Positions 38,724 to 48,261 of a DNA stretch of 64,000 nt are shown here, piece after piece. Each line of letters opens with the position of its first letter. Within the stretch, counting starts at the first letter, position 1. The translations under genes and the position numbers were made by a program. The DNA is from Mesotaenium endlicherianum (Eukaryota > Streptophyta > Zygnematophyceae > Zygnematales > Mesotaeniaceae), in assembly GCA_009602735.1 (NCBI GenBank), contig WELA01007809.1:329248-393247 (forward strand), written 5' to 3'. The notes below the pieces were generated by a model. It was not told the origin of the DNA. It was given only the letters and a program-made list of their open reading frames with translations, and did no database searches.

Positions 38724-38997
38724 TGCTATTCCTAGTCAGGGGGGGGCATCCCTGACTACGCTGTGCAACCAGACCGCCGGGTGGAGCGCCGATGGCACGT
38801 TCACGATTGCGCAAAGCGAGGGCTTAAACCTTGGCTGCGCACAAAATCCCCGCGCCGACGCAATTTGCGCTTCGGGGGCCTCGGCGTACGCACGCGCCAG
38901 GGGGAGGGCGTCACGAGCGGCGCTCGAGGCAGCCGACGCGGACCTTGATGCCGAACCGGCCACGCGCCCCCGCAACCCCACGAGCAATTGGGAGGCG
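38724..38997 (+). repeat. Misplaced 274-bp fragment of the Ala-rich region inside RT
   Basis: Appears identical to 33409-33682 (offset 5,315) and bounded by Ns at 38723 and 38998. It interrupts RT only in the assembly. Probably a short repeat contig put into the RT gap. Confidence 0.8.
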
Positions 38998-38998
38998 N

Positions 38999-39413
38999 GT
39001 GGTCTAAGAAGAGGATGTGCGGTGACTATCGTAAGTTTAACGAGGTCACTGAGCAAGACAGATACCCTTTGCCGACCCCTGACGAGACCTTCGACGACAT
39101 CGGCGTATGTACTTGGTTCTCGGTGCTGGATTTGAGGCAGGGCTTCAACCAGATACCCATTGCGAAGGAGGACCAGCATAAGACGACTTTTTGGGGATCG
39201 CAGCGTCTCTACGAGTGGAGGGTTATGCCCTTCGGCTTGAAGAACGCTCCTGCCACCTTTCAGCGAGTCATGGATATGGAGCTGGCAGAGCTCTCCTTTG
39301 CCCGGTGCTACATCGACAATGTGCTCGTCTTCAGTGAGACGTTTGAGGAGCACGTGGCGCATATCACTACAGTCCTGGACCGCTTGGAGGCCGTTGGGCT
39401 CAAGTTCATCTAG
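38999..39413 (+). pseudogene. Reverse transcriptase (Ty3/gypsy), active site YIDN
   Basis: RT motifs visible: RMCGDYRKFNEVT, LDLRQGFNQIPIA, KTTFWGS, VMPFGLKNAPATFQRVMD and CYIDNVLVFSE. The YxDD box reads YIDN, so the second catalytic Asp is lost by a change compatible with G to A, and this copy should lack polymerase activity. The frame ends in a TAG (39411) followed by a small deletion. The downstream KCTFGTREVEYLGI is in another frame. Family role: copies element RNA into DNA. Confidence 0.8.
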
Positions 39414-40076
39414 GCAAGTGCACCTTTGGGACGCGGGAGGTGGAGTACCTCGGCATCTTTTATCTTCCAGTGGTTTGGCTCCTCAGCTGGCCAATTTCTC
39501 GGCCATCACGGGCATCCCGCCGCTGACCGACCTCTCGCAATTGAGGGCTTTCCTTGGCATCGCCAACTACTATTGCCGCTTTGTGCCTGGGTTCAGCAAG
39601 CTGGCCAAGCCGCTCAACGACTTGCTACGCAAGGGCGTTGCCTACGTATGGGGACCAGAGCAGCATGCGGCGTTTGACAAGCTCAAGGAGCTGTTGGTGA
39701 GCGCCCCAGTCCTACGGCGGCCCGACTATTAGAGGCCCTTCATCCTCCACCCCGACTGGTCACAGGCAGGGCTTGGAGCAGTGTTGGTGCAGGAGCATGA
39801 CGGCTTCAAGCATGTGGTAGCGTACGCCAGCCGAAGCAACAATCGTGCCGAGGGCAACTACGGCTCCCATGAGGAAGAGTGCCTGGCAGCGATGTGGGCA
39901 ATTGTGCATTTTAGGCACTATCTCTACGGCACCCACTTCCGCTTGGTCACCGACCATCAGCCACTCAAGTGGCTCATGACGTCGGAGCGCCTGACAAGCA
40001 AGTACGTACGATGGGCGCTCATCTTGCAGGAGTACACCTTTGACGTGCACCATCGTCCAGGGTCGACGAACTAGAC
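39414..40076 (+). pseudogene. RT thumb and RNase H
   Basis: Reads LRAFLGIANYYCRFVPGFSK, then TAG (39730), then PFILHPDWSQAGLGAVLVQE, SHEEECLAAMWAIVHFRHYL and LVTDHQPLKWL, the standard RT connection/RNase H order with Asp, Glu and Asp catalytic positions. It ends in TAG plus a frameshift just after HHRPGSTN. The TAG in PDY*RPFIL replaces a residue that could be Gln. Confidence 0.75.
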
Positions 40077-40198
40077 GCTGACGGCCTCAGCCGCAACCCG
40101 CTGCCCTCTTCGCGAGACCTCACAGTAGCACGCCACGATGAGGATGAGCCAGTGGCTTGGCACGCGGCGGCATTCCTGGCCTTCACCGTTGACGCAAC

Positions 40199-41250
40199 AT
40201 GCGGCCCGCAGGACTCACTAGCCTAGACATGGTGACTGTCACCACTCAACGACTGGCCTTGGCAGCAGCTGAGGAGCAGGACAGCTGGCAGCGCGGGCCC
40301 GAGGACGTGTGGGATGACGCCCCGGTGCTGCAGTACGTCACGGCCAAGGAGTTGGTCCCAGGCATTAGTGCGCGCGAGCGTGACCGCGTCCTCAAGCGCA
40401 GTCGGGACTTCGTCTTCATGGAGGGGCGCATGCGACGAGTGATGGCGGACGGCTCTGTTCAGGTGGTCCCTGAGCCCGCTATATGCAACCAGCTGGTGCG
40501 ACGTGTGCACGAGGCACTTGGACACTTTGGTGTTAAGCGCACTCCCAGCCTCCTCCAGGCTAAATACTGGTAACACGGCATGACTAAGGTCGTCGCCGAC
40601 GTCGTCAGCAGCTGCACACTCTGCGACCGGGTGCGCTCGAGCTTCACAGCTCGCACCGTCGCTCTCAGCCCTCTCCCTATTCGGGGGCTGTTCTACAGGT
40701 GGTCGCTTGAATTGGCTGGGGAGCTGCTTAAGTCTCGCCGAGGCAACCTCTATGTCTTGGTGACGATTGAGCACATGTCCAAATGGATTGAGCTGGTGCC
40801 GTTGCCCAGCAAGGCCAGTGAGGGGATTGCCCAGGCTTCCCTCGATCAGGTCCTTAGCCGCTTTGGCGGCTGCGCTGAGGTCCTCACCGACCAAGGCAAG
40901 GAGTTCCAGGGCAGCTTAAAGAAGCTGCTAGAGCGCTCAATGATCGACCACCGCACCACCTCCCGCGACCATCCCCAGGCTGACGGCCTCGCAGAGCGCA
41001 TGGTGCAGACCGTCAAGCTTGGACTGCGAAAGTACCGCCTGGTCCACAACAGCACCCACTAGGACGACGCCCTCCCATGGTTGGCTATGGGGTACAGGTT
41101 CAATAAGCAGGCCTCCTTGGCCTCGCATTCTCCCTACTTTTTTCTCTACGGCCGACAGCCAGTCCTGCCCGCAGCGGCCAGGACCGTGGCCAAGAACGTT
41201 TTGGACTTGGACGTGGAGCGCTCTTATCGGGCAGCGTGCACAGCTCTTTC
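40199..41250 (+). pseudogene. Integrase: HHCC zinc domain and DDE core
   Basis: HHCC: RRVHEALGHFGVKR with CTLCDRV, split by a TAA at 40571. Core: RWSLELAGELLKSRRGN, where the first catalytic Asp expected in SLDL reads Glu, then EVLTDQGKEFQG (second Asp) and HPQADGLAERMVQT (Glu of the D-D-35-E triad). A TAG at 41060 precedes DDALPWLAMGYRFNKQASL. Family role: inserts the cDNA and makes a 4-6 bp target duplication, consistent with CATT at the ends. Confidence 0.75.
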
Positions 41251-41774
41251 GGCGCCTGATGCCCATGGCCATGAACAACCTCAGCATTGCTCAGCACCGC
41301 GACACACTAAGGTATGCCATGACCCGTGGAGGAGCCTATCGCTCGCGAGTGTTGCAGTTTTCCGCAGGTGGCTTCGTGTACTTGCGACGCCAGACAAAGA
41401 ACACCCTCGACACCAGCAGCTCGCCTGTCATCCTGCGCGTCAGGCGTGTCTTGGCGTCAGGAGTTCTGGAGCTCGAAGGCGCAGATGGCCGTCTTCACAA
41501 GGACCACACGAAGAATTGTGGTCCATGCCACCTTCCTAACCTTGACATGCAAATTTGTCCCCGCGACGCAAGTTCGCCCAAGGACCGGGCGTGCCAGATC
41601 TGCCACAGCCCCGGCCAGGAGGCCAGGATGCTGCTTTGCGACAGCTGCAACCTCGGCTTCCACATCGGCTGCCTTGACCCGCCGCTGGTCCGCGTGCCAG
41701 CTGGAGACTGATTCTGTAGCGACTGCACTACTTTAGCTTTAGACAGCGATCACAGCCCATCAGCTACTGGCTGA
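41240..41774 (+). pseudogene. Integrase C-terminus with PHD zinc finger
   Basis: After a frameshift near 41240 the frame reads SRVLQFSAGGFVYLRRQTKN and VILRVRRVLASGVLELEGAD, an SH3-like integrase C-terminal region. It is followed by a PHD finger at 41592-41726 with the C4HC3 pattern CQIC, CDSC, HIGC, CSDC and the typical CLDPPLVRVPAGD loop. The Trp that usually precedes the last Cys pair is TGA (41709), one transition from TGG, so the finger is cut in this copy. PHD fingers read histone H3 tails. Here it sits where chromoviruses carry a chromodomain, so a targeting role is likely (inference). Confidence 0.75.
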
Positions 41775-41786
41775 GGGTTGGGGGGG
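41773..41786 (+). promoter_or_regulatory. Polypurine tract-like sequence
   Basis: GAGGGTTGGGGGGG lies about 45 bp after the PHD finger and directly before the B1 repeat. It is the best candidate for plus-strand priming, and it abuts B1 rather than the 1-kb A2 repeat. Confidence 0.55.
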
Positions 41787-41923
41787 TAATTAAAACATTT
41801 GACGCTTGACTGTCGTTTGGCTATAAAGCCACATGTATTATAGACTTCATTGCAGCAAAGCCTGCTTGCATATTATGCATTGCTTGTGTCGATGATACGC
41901 ACCCGACCTCCTACCGCACGACA
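41787..41923 (+). repeat. B1 segment (137 bp)
   Basis: Matches 42935-43048 with several substitutions and an extra block of about 20 bp (GCAGCAAAGCCTGCTTGCAT). Both end CCGCACGACA. It lies between the polypurine tract and the second copy of the 1-kb repeat. Confidence 0.75.
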
Positions 41924-41925
41924 GC

Positions 41926-42930
41926 TGTCATGATTTATTAAGTCGAAGTTGACGTACAAAACCAAGCTCTACGTGTGTGAACCATCAACCTAGGAAGACC
42001 AACTTTGCATTGACTTGACGCATCCATATGTTGACCTTCTCTCAATTTCCAAGTCACCAAAGGGTAGCGCGTCGAAGCATCTTCCGAATGGCACCAGTTT
42101 CGCGTCATTTGGTTAATTATCGAGCGAGATAGACGCGATCTAGTCCGCATCCTTTCGACACCTAGCGGAACCACACCAAATGGCCAACTTGTGACTCCAT
42201 GCACCCAAAGGTGACAATGTTGACTATTCGTGACCGCAAAGACCCCTAGCATTGTGCGCACAAATCCGCGAGCCCTTTAGACTACATAAGTCTTGCATTT
42301 CCATAGTATAAGTGCATCATTGAGGCTATAACTTGGTGACTGCATCACCTACTCCTAGAGGAAGCTTCCTCAAGTTCCAGATTCACTTTTGAGGCGCTAT
42401 CTAGCTAGAACTACACAAGGTAAGCTCCACCAATGAGAGACACTTAGCATATTTTACGTGCTTTGCTTTGATTGGTTTGAGTTATGCTTAGCCTAAAATA
42501 GTGCTAGTACATGCCTTGTACACATTAGTGGACATAGGAGAGCCTCCTAGAATGACTACATGCATTGGATCCGCCGCATACGACGCCGGGTTTCCAGGAG
42601 TATAAGTACTAGGGATGTCCCTACAGGGACATCTTTTTAAAAGTCCCAATATGCCAGTTGTAAGTCACAGAGATCATCAGTAAAGCTTACACTTTTATCT
42701 CTTGTGTTTTCAGGACCAATTAGTCTCTCTCTTGTGAAGAGCAAGCCTTGCTGGCTTCCAGTCACTAAAAGAACTTCACAAGTGGTAAGCAAAGTCACAG
42801 CTTATACCCCCTGCCATAGGACTACTCTTGAAGTTCATGATGTGCTTCCAGTGATCGTTTGGGCCAGACTTCATTAGTTGTTTTCCTACCAGATTACAGT
42901 CTTGAGGTGCTCACTCTGGAGAGTACACAC
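41926..42930 (+). repeat. A2: right-hand copy of the 1-kb LTR-like repeat
   Basis: Starts TGTCATGATTTATT and matches A1 (19004-20009) throughout, ending GAGAGTACACAC. Only two bases (GC) separate it from the ACA end of B1. Confidence 0.8.
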
Positions 42931-42934
42931 TCCT

Positions 42935-43048
42935 TAATTAAATTATTTGACGCTTGACTGTCGTTTGGCTATAAAGCCATATGTATTATAGACTTTATTA
43001 TGCATTGCCTGTGTCGATGATACGCACACGACCTTCTACCGCACGACA
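42935..43048 (+). repeat. B2 segment, right end of the element
   Basis: Second copy of B (see 41787-41923), ending CGCACGACA and followed by CATT, which also precedes the element at 19000. It completes the A1-ORFs-B1-A2-B2 arrangement. Confidence 0.75.
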
Positions 43049-43074
43049 CATTCAATGGTGTCGAGTGTAGGTGC

Positions 43075-43323
43075 AATGGCAACATCCAATGTTGTCGTGA
43101 ATGCTGTCATTGTTGCTGTAATTGGTGAAATTGTTTTTAACGATACAACTGGAATCATTGTGGTGTTACATCACCGACAACAGGAGCTACCTACAATTGG
43201 TGCCGTTGTGAGTGCAATCACAACATCCAATGTTGACGTTGATGTTGTCGTTGTTGTTATAATCGGTAGTGTTGTTTTTGACATCACAACTAAAATTATT
43301 GTGGTGTTACATTACCGGCACTA
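43075..43323 (+). repeat. In-frame 141-bp tandem repeat at the insertion site
   Basis: AATGGCAACATCCAATGTTG at 43075 and AATCACAACATCCAATGTTG at 43216 mark two units of 141 bp, which is 47 codons. The open frame keeps the repeat at the peptide level (VIVAVIGEIVF versus VVVVIIGSVVF; GIIVVLHHR versus KIIVVLHYR). Flanking sequence left of the element (18900-19003) looks like a decayed neighbouring unit. No known protein. Confidence 0.6.
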
Positions 43324-43429
43324 ATGCAGTGGTGCACTCAACTTAAAGGCACACCGTTGTTCTAGCTCAAATTCCAAAACCAAATTATGCCTGCGCTCTT
43401 TGAGCTTCTCATGATGCGGCCATCATTGA

Positions 43430-44013
43430 AAGTAAATATATAGAATATGCTAAATGCTTCTAATTGGTGGAGTTTATCTTGACCAATGTTACCTGATAAA
43501 ATTTTAAATCTGAAACTTGAGGAAGTTTTCTCTAGAAGTACGTGATGCAGTCACCAAGTTATAATGTCAATGATGCAAATTTACAATGAAAATGCAAAGT
43601 ATATGTGTGCTAGGGAATTTGCAGATGTGTGCGCACAAAGTTAGAGGTCGTAGAGGTCACGATAAACCAATAGTGTTGGGCACATTGAAAGTGGACACGA
43701 ATAGCCAACAATGTGTCCCTTGGACACATTAAACACATGTTGGCCCTTAGTAAAATTTTGGTAAGGATCGGTAGGGGCCGGTAGGTGGTCGGACTAGATC
43801 GCAAACCATTCATTCACTACTTGACCAAATGAAGCAAAATCGATACCATTTGGAAAGTGACTTGACGCGCTACACTTCGGTGATATGGAAATCCAAATTA
43901 AAATCAACATAAAGATGCGTAAAATGAAATGGAAATTGGTCCATCTAGGGTTGATGGTTCACACATATGTAATTCGCTTTTGTGCGTCAATCTCAACTTA
44001 GTAAATCATGACA
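43430..44013 (-). repeat. Inverted, decayed copy of the 1-kb LTR-like repeat
   Basis: Reverse complement of about the first 560 bp of A1/A2. Landmarks in + orientation: GTGATGCAGTCACCAAGTTATA, TGTGCGCACAAAGTTAG, GACGCGCTACACTT, GTTGATGGTTCACACA, and the end AAATCATGACA at 44013, which is the reversed TGTCATGATTT terminus. Much more diverged than A1 versus A2, so an older solo or partial LTR. Its partner sequence is not seen. Confidence 0.8.
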
Positions 44014-44250
44014 AAGACACCGAGCTACTCCAATACTTTTTTTCTCACATTATGTATATTGTGCAAAATATTTGGGTGTCTTCAATTCCTCTTACTAACA
44101 ATATTATTAATATGTCTAGGCATTATTCTTGCCTATGTTGACATAATTATATCTTTTGTAATTTGTAAAAACTGTAACAATTCTAACTTTCGAGAGAATT
44201 GTGAGGAACTTTTCTAAGCTGTTCAGAAAGGAATCGTGCAAAAATATAGA
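44014..44250. other. Short AT-rich spacer
   Basis: Nothing recognised between the inverted LTR fragment and the first R1 copy. Confidence 0.5.
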
Positions 44251-45115
44251 ATTAGTGCTCGTGAGAGTTGCACTCACAATGACTCTCGCAGGTATTTATA
44301 CTTGTTCAACGTGAGGCACTTGAGTGCTTCAAGTCACCACCTAGGGCACTGGTCATGTCAACAAAAACAGTCAAATGAATGTGACCCATTTGACTTAATG
44401 CACGAAACTATGCCTTATGGCAGTTTCAAGACTTTTAACGAATCGCGACAAATTGTAACGAATCGTTTTGCGCCAAATAGGCGTAGTCGCGCCATTTGAA
44501 TAGACGTGATTGTTTCGAGTCACATCTAAGTTTCTTTCGAAATAGATGTGACTAATCGCGGTCATGTCTTTCGATGTTTTCGATAGACGTAATCGCTTGT
44601 CGTGCGCATATGCTTTTGTCATGACCGAGTAGTCGTAATAACTACTTTGCCAATTGGTTAGGTGTAATCGTCTCAAACGAAGGGTCGCGGGTTTGAATCC
44701 GCATGGATGCAAAGTAACTCTGCATAGTCGTTTCATTTGAGTTTTACGACTTTGTTCGATTTAACGACTCGTCGTTAATCCAAAATCTGTGATTTTGCAT
44801 TATTCAAAATAATGACAATCAATCATAAACTAATCAATTCGTGATCGATTAGTTTATCATCTAATAATTATTTAAAGTAACTTTATGAATAATTTTGTCG
44901 TACTATTGCGAAGTAGTCGAATCACTTTACGACGCTTTTTACCATAGCATCTTTGTCGTTTCGCTAATCGACCAGGAATTATCGGCACACGTGTGTGGCA
45001 AATAATTCATCAAGATGCAATCATTAATCAAATTATATATAGATAAATAACGTAACGTATTTTTGGTAATTGGGATAACTTCCCAAGTACGTCTAAATTA
45101 GCTCAGATTATTACA
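44251..45115 (+). repeat. Dispersed repeat R1, copy 1 (865 bp)
   Basis: Shares order and sequence with 45715-46544 and 48262-49031: a start with CTCGTGAGAGTTGCACTCAC, a TATA-like GGTATTTATACTTG, a middle tRNA-like block (44644-44715), and an end GTATTTTTGGTAAT...ATTACA. No open frame of note. The TG...CA ends of the best copy suggest a solo LTR or other non-coding retroelement (inference). Confidence 0.75.
44644..44715 (+). other. tRNA-like 72-nt block in R1 copy 1
   Basis: 5' ACTTTGC and 3' GCAAAGT can form a 7-bp acceptor-like stem spaced 72 nt, with an A-box-like TTGGTTAGGTG and a B-box-like GGTTTGAATCC. The anticodon and T stems are imperfect, so it is tRNA-derived or tRNA-like rather than a functional tRNA gene. 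Confidence 0.5.
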
Positions 45116-45714
45116 AAATTAATTGCAAGAAATACAAGATTCACAGGATTCAAAAAAATGTCATTTTTCTTACTTTGAAAGTCAACTTTCTATATTGCTC
45201 ATATTTTGTGATGATTCTTTGAACTTTTACCACTTGTAATAAATTATACATGCTCCAAAGTATCTTCTTAAAATCAAAAATCTTATGAAATGAGTTAAGT
45301 AAGTAAAATTAATGAGCTAAATGTTAGTGAAATATCTGAATTATAATATTTTTTAATATACATATACATAGAAAATTTAGCTTAAATTCCACGACGTTTG
45401 TGAATATTTTTTGATTAATGTTCTTCTATTGAAAAAATTCAACTTTTTAATCTTAGTGTTAAATTTAATATTCAATTGGCAATAACAAACCAGGAACTAT
45501 TTACAAAATTTGCGTGCATATGGATATTTATCCATTGCTCATGGATAGTGAGTTTCGAAAACACTTAAAGGATAATTTGAAATATTTTTACATTTCAAGA
45601 GCTACAATCTTTGCTTGGTATTTGAAAGTAAATTAATATCAGCGAAATGAAAATAACGATAATTTTGAATAATTGACAATGATTGTAAAAGCTAAAATTA
45701 AAATTAAAATAGAA
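45116..45714. other. AT-rich spacer, nothing seen
   Basis: Non-coding, AT-rich. No feature recognised. Confidence 0.5.
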
Positions 45715-46544
45715 TGTGTGCTTGTGAGAGATGCACTCACAATGACTTCTGCAGTTATACATACTTGCATTCCGTGAGGAACTCAAGCGCTTCAAATCAC
45801 CACAACACTGGTTCATGTTTCAACAAAAATAGACCAATGAATGTATTCCATTCGATCAAATTCTTGAAGTACGCCGTTGGCCGTATGAAAATTCATGACG
45901 GTTTACAAAAAGTTGTCCGTTTCATGGCAAACGGGCGTTTTTGTGCTCGCTTTTTGAATAGCCGCGACTGTTTGTGCAATTACGTACACATTCATTGGAC
46001 ACAAACTGGTAGTTATAACAACTATTTTGCCAACTCGATGAGATGTGGACAAATCAAATGGAAGGTCGCGGCATCTTGATCCATTGAAATGCAAAATAAT
46101 TTTGCATATCATGTTTTGTTTGATTCTTACAACTGTTGCAAGATGGCCACGTCGATCGAAAGATCGCGGGTTTGATTTCAATCGGTGGCTCTTTTAGGCT
46201 ACAATTGGTGTTTTTTGGGGATTAAGGACGCGTCATTAACCAAAAATAATGAGTGTTAATTATCTTGAATAATGACAATTTGTAATAAATTAAATAATTT
46301 CACTATAATTAATTAAATTCACTTTATGATTGATTACGTTGTACTTTTGCAAAGTAATCAAATTACTTAACAATCTATTTGCAATAGTAGAGTGGTCGTT
46401 TCGTCAAATTGACCCAAAATTAGTCGGCACATGTGTGTGTCAGATAATTTAGCAAATATGTATTTTAATATAATTTAGAATTTTAATAGTTTGTACATTA
46501 TTAAATATATGTTATGAATACGTCTTAAATCTCAATTTGTTACA
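45715..46544 (+). repeat. Dispersed repeat R1, copy 2 (830 bp)
   Basis: Starts TGTGTGCTTGTGAGAGATGC and ends ACGTCTTAAATCTCAATTTGTTACA. More decayed than the other two copies. Its tRNA-like block at 46024-46097 has lost box sequences but keeps a paired end stem as ATTTTGC/GCAAAAT. Confidence 0.7.
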
Positions 46545-48261
46545 ACTATGCACACAGTTGGATGTTTATAAAAGAAATTTTGATAATGAAATTCACTTTT
46601 TTGTTCAAAAACAGATTGTAGATATGTAGATACACCACCCTCTAATGGACATTGCAAATACAGGGACAAGCAATATGCCACGTGCCATTGGTCCACACCC
46701 ATTAGTGCGCATGGTCAAAATGGGCCGAATGATGCCCGACCCTCATGGCAAACATGACCCAGATAATCCCAAATGGTGCCTTAGTGAATAACTTTTTCTA
46801 TCTTCACCTGTACCTCTAGTTGCACCTTTTTGTCACCTTCCTCCCCACAAGACTTGACAAGGTCAATAATGTAACTTGGCGTGCATGACATTGAGTGCGC
46901 ACAGCAATTATTTTAACATATTTATTTTCATTGCATTCAAGGTTTTTTCTTGTCATATCCAATACTCACAAATAACATCGTCTCACATCATACCAAAATC
47001 AATGTGTACAAATGCAAATTCAACAAAACATAATTGTAGGATTTTTTTAATTTCATCAACTTAATTGCCCTCCGTGCAAATCAATGTCTACAGCAACATG
47101 TGACTAATCTAGTTATATATTTTATAAATATTTTTTTAGAATTGAAGTCAAATTATAAGCAGTTTAGAGATAGAAGTTTTACATTCATGGTCAAAATTTG
47201 TCTAGATTTGTCTGATCAAAAGTTAAACTTTGATGCAAATCAGTCATAAAATTAATAATTTTTTGTTTTTTGAAAATAACTTCAAACTTTGTCGTATAAC
47301 ACCAAAAAAAACTTCTCGTTAATTGTGTTCCATTGTGAAAAAATAAAAAAAGTGAAAACCAATAAAATAGTGTCAACAAGCAAGTACAAAATTATTTGAC
47401 ATAAGAAATTGAAGAAATATAACTAGGTGAGACAAATATAACTAAAAAAGTCAAAATTAGTGTACATTCCACCATGCAAAGGATAGTAGCACATATCTAT
47501 TAGCCTTTACCACCTTGTTGTATGACTTAATAATCACTTTTCTTACTTTCAAAATGGTTTACTCTCAAAGTTGCTGAAAGTCCAAAAATTCCAAATTTAC
47601 CTAACTAGACTTACTTGTCTCACACTTCATTTCTAGTTTTTAAATTTGCAAATGATATGTAGCAATTGTTTCTTGTGCAAGTGAGTCAATATTTTTCATT
47701 TTTATCGCTTTAATATTTTTAATTTTTTTTTTGTATTTTTCATTATTATCTACGTCTCTAACAAAACGGATCTTCGAGAAGTTTTTATCAAAACAGTAGG
47801 AAAAGACCCTATAGACCTCTCAAGATGAAAAAGTTAGACATGCTGCTGAAAGAATTTGAAAATGTGGGAATCTGCATAATTGATGCAAAAAATTTTTTTT
47901 TTTTTCCACTACATACATTTCTCTAATAAATCAAAGGGGTCAAAATCAGCGGAATATTTCATGGAAGACTGAGAGTAAATCGCAACCAAAGAACAAGTAA
48001 AAATGTGATGTACAGAAGTACATCGAAGTATCAAACAAACAGGCACTAAGGTTCATTGAAGGGATGTTAAGTGATAGCAAAAAAAACATATTTCACAAAA
48101 TTGTAGTGAAAATCACTTTGGGTTAAAGTGTAACGTTTCTGTTTCTCGTGATGATCTTTCCTCGGTATTCAAAGAATATTTAAATGAAGTGGAAAGAAAA
48201 TTTATATACTTGTGCAATTTGACAAATCCTCAAGAAAGCGAAAATGAAAACTAACGTAGAA
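46545..48261. other. AT-rich spacer, nothing seen
   Basis: No gene or repeat recognised. A slightly less AT-rich patch at about 46620-46880 contains no domain. Confidence 0.5.

Larger units (their letters stand above)
19004..43048 (+). mobile_element. Large decayed Ty3/gypsy-like retroelement carrying a DNMT3-like methyltransferase and a PHD finger
   Basis: Order: A1 repeat, gag with two CCHC knuckles, Ala/Pro-rich region, retropepsin, acidic/VTP linker, DNMT3-like domain, RT, RNase H, DDE integrase, PHD finger, polypurine tract, B1-A2-B2. Outer ends are TGTCATG (19004) and CGACA (43048), bracketed by CATT at 19000-19003 and 43049-43052 (ACATT if the terminal A is shared). As written it spans 24 kb, but single Ns at 24462, 24741, 25485, 32298, 38723 and 38998 join contigs that repeat the same internal sequence. 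Non-redundant path: 19004-24461, 30057-32297, 37836-38722, 38999-43048, about 12.6 kb. Many in-frame stops and frameshifts make this copy non-autonomous now. Confidence 0.85.

Noticed and set aside
20063-41062. Reassignment of TAG to Gln as an explanation for the many in-frame TAG codons
   Set aside because: The 1,238-codon chromovirus pol and the 566-codon ORF in the same scaffold use CAG/CAA for Gln and contain no in-frame TAG. TGA and TAA stops and frameshifts also occur in the decayed element, so ordinary decay fits better.
44644-44715. Functional tRNA gene
   Set aside because: The acceptor-like stem and A/B boxes are present, but the anticodon and T stems do not pair properly and no proper anticodon loop is visible; also repeated inside R1.
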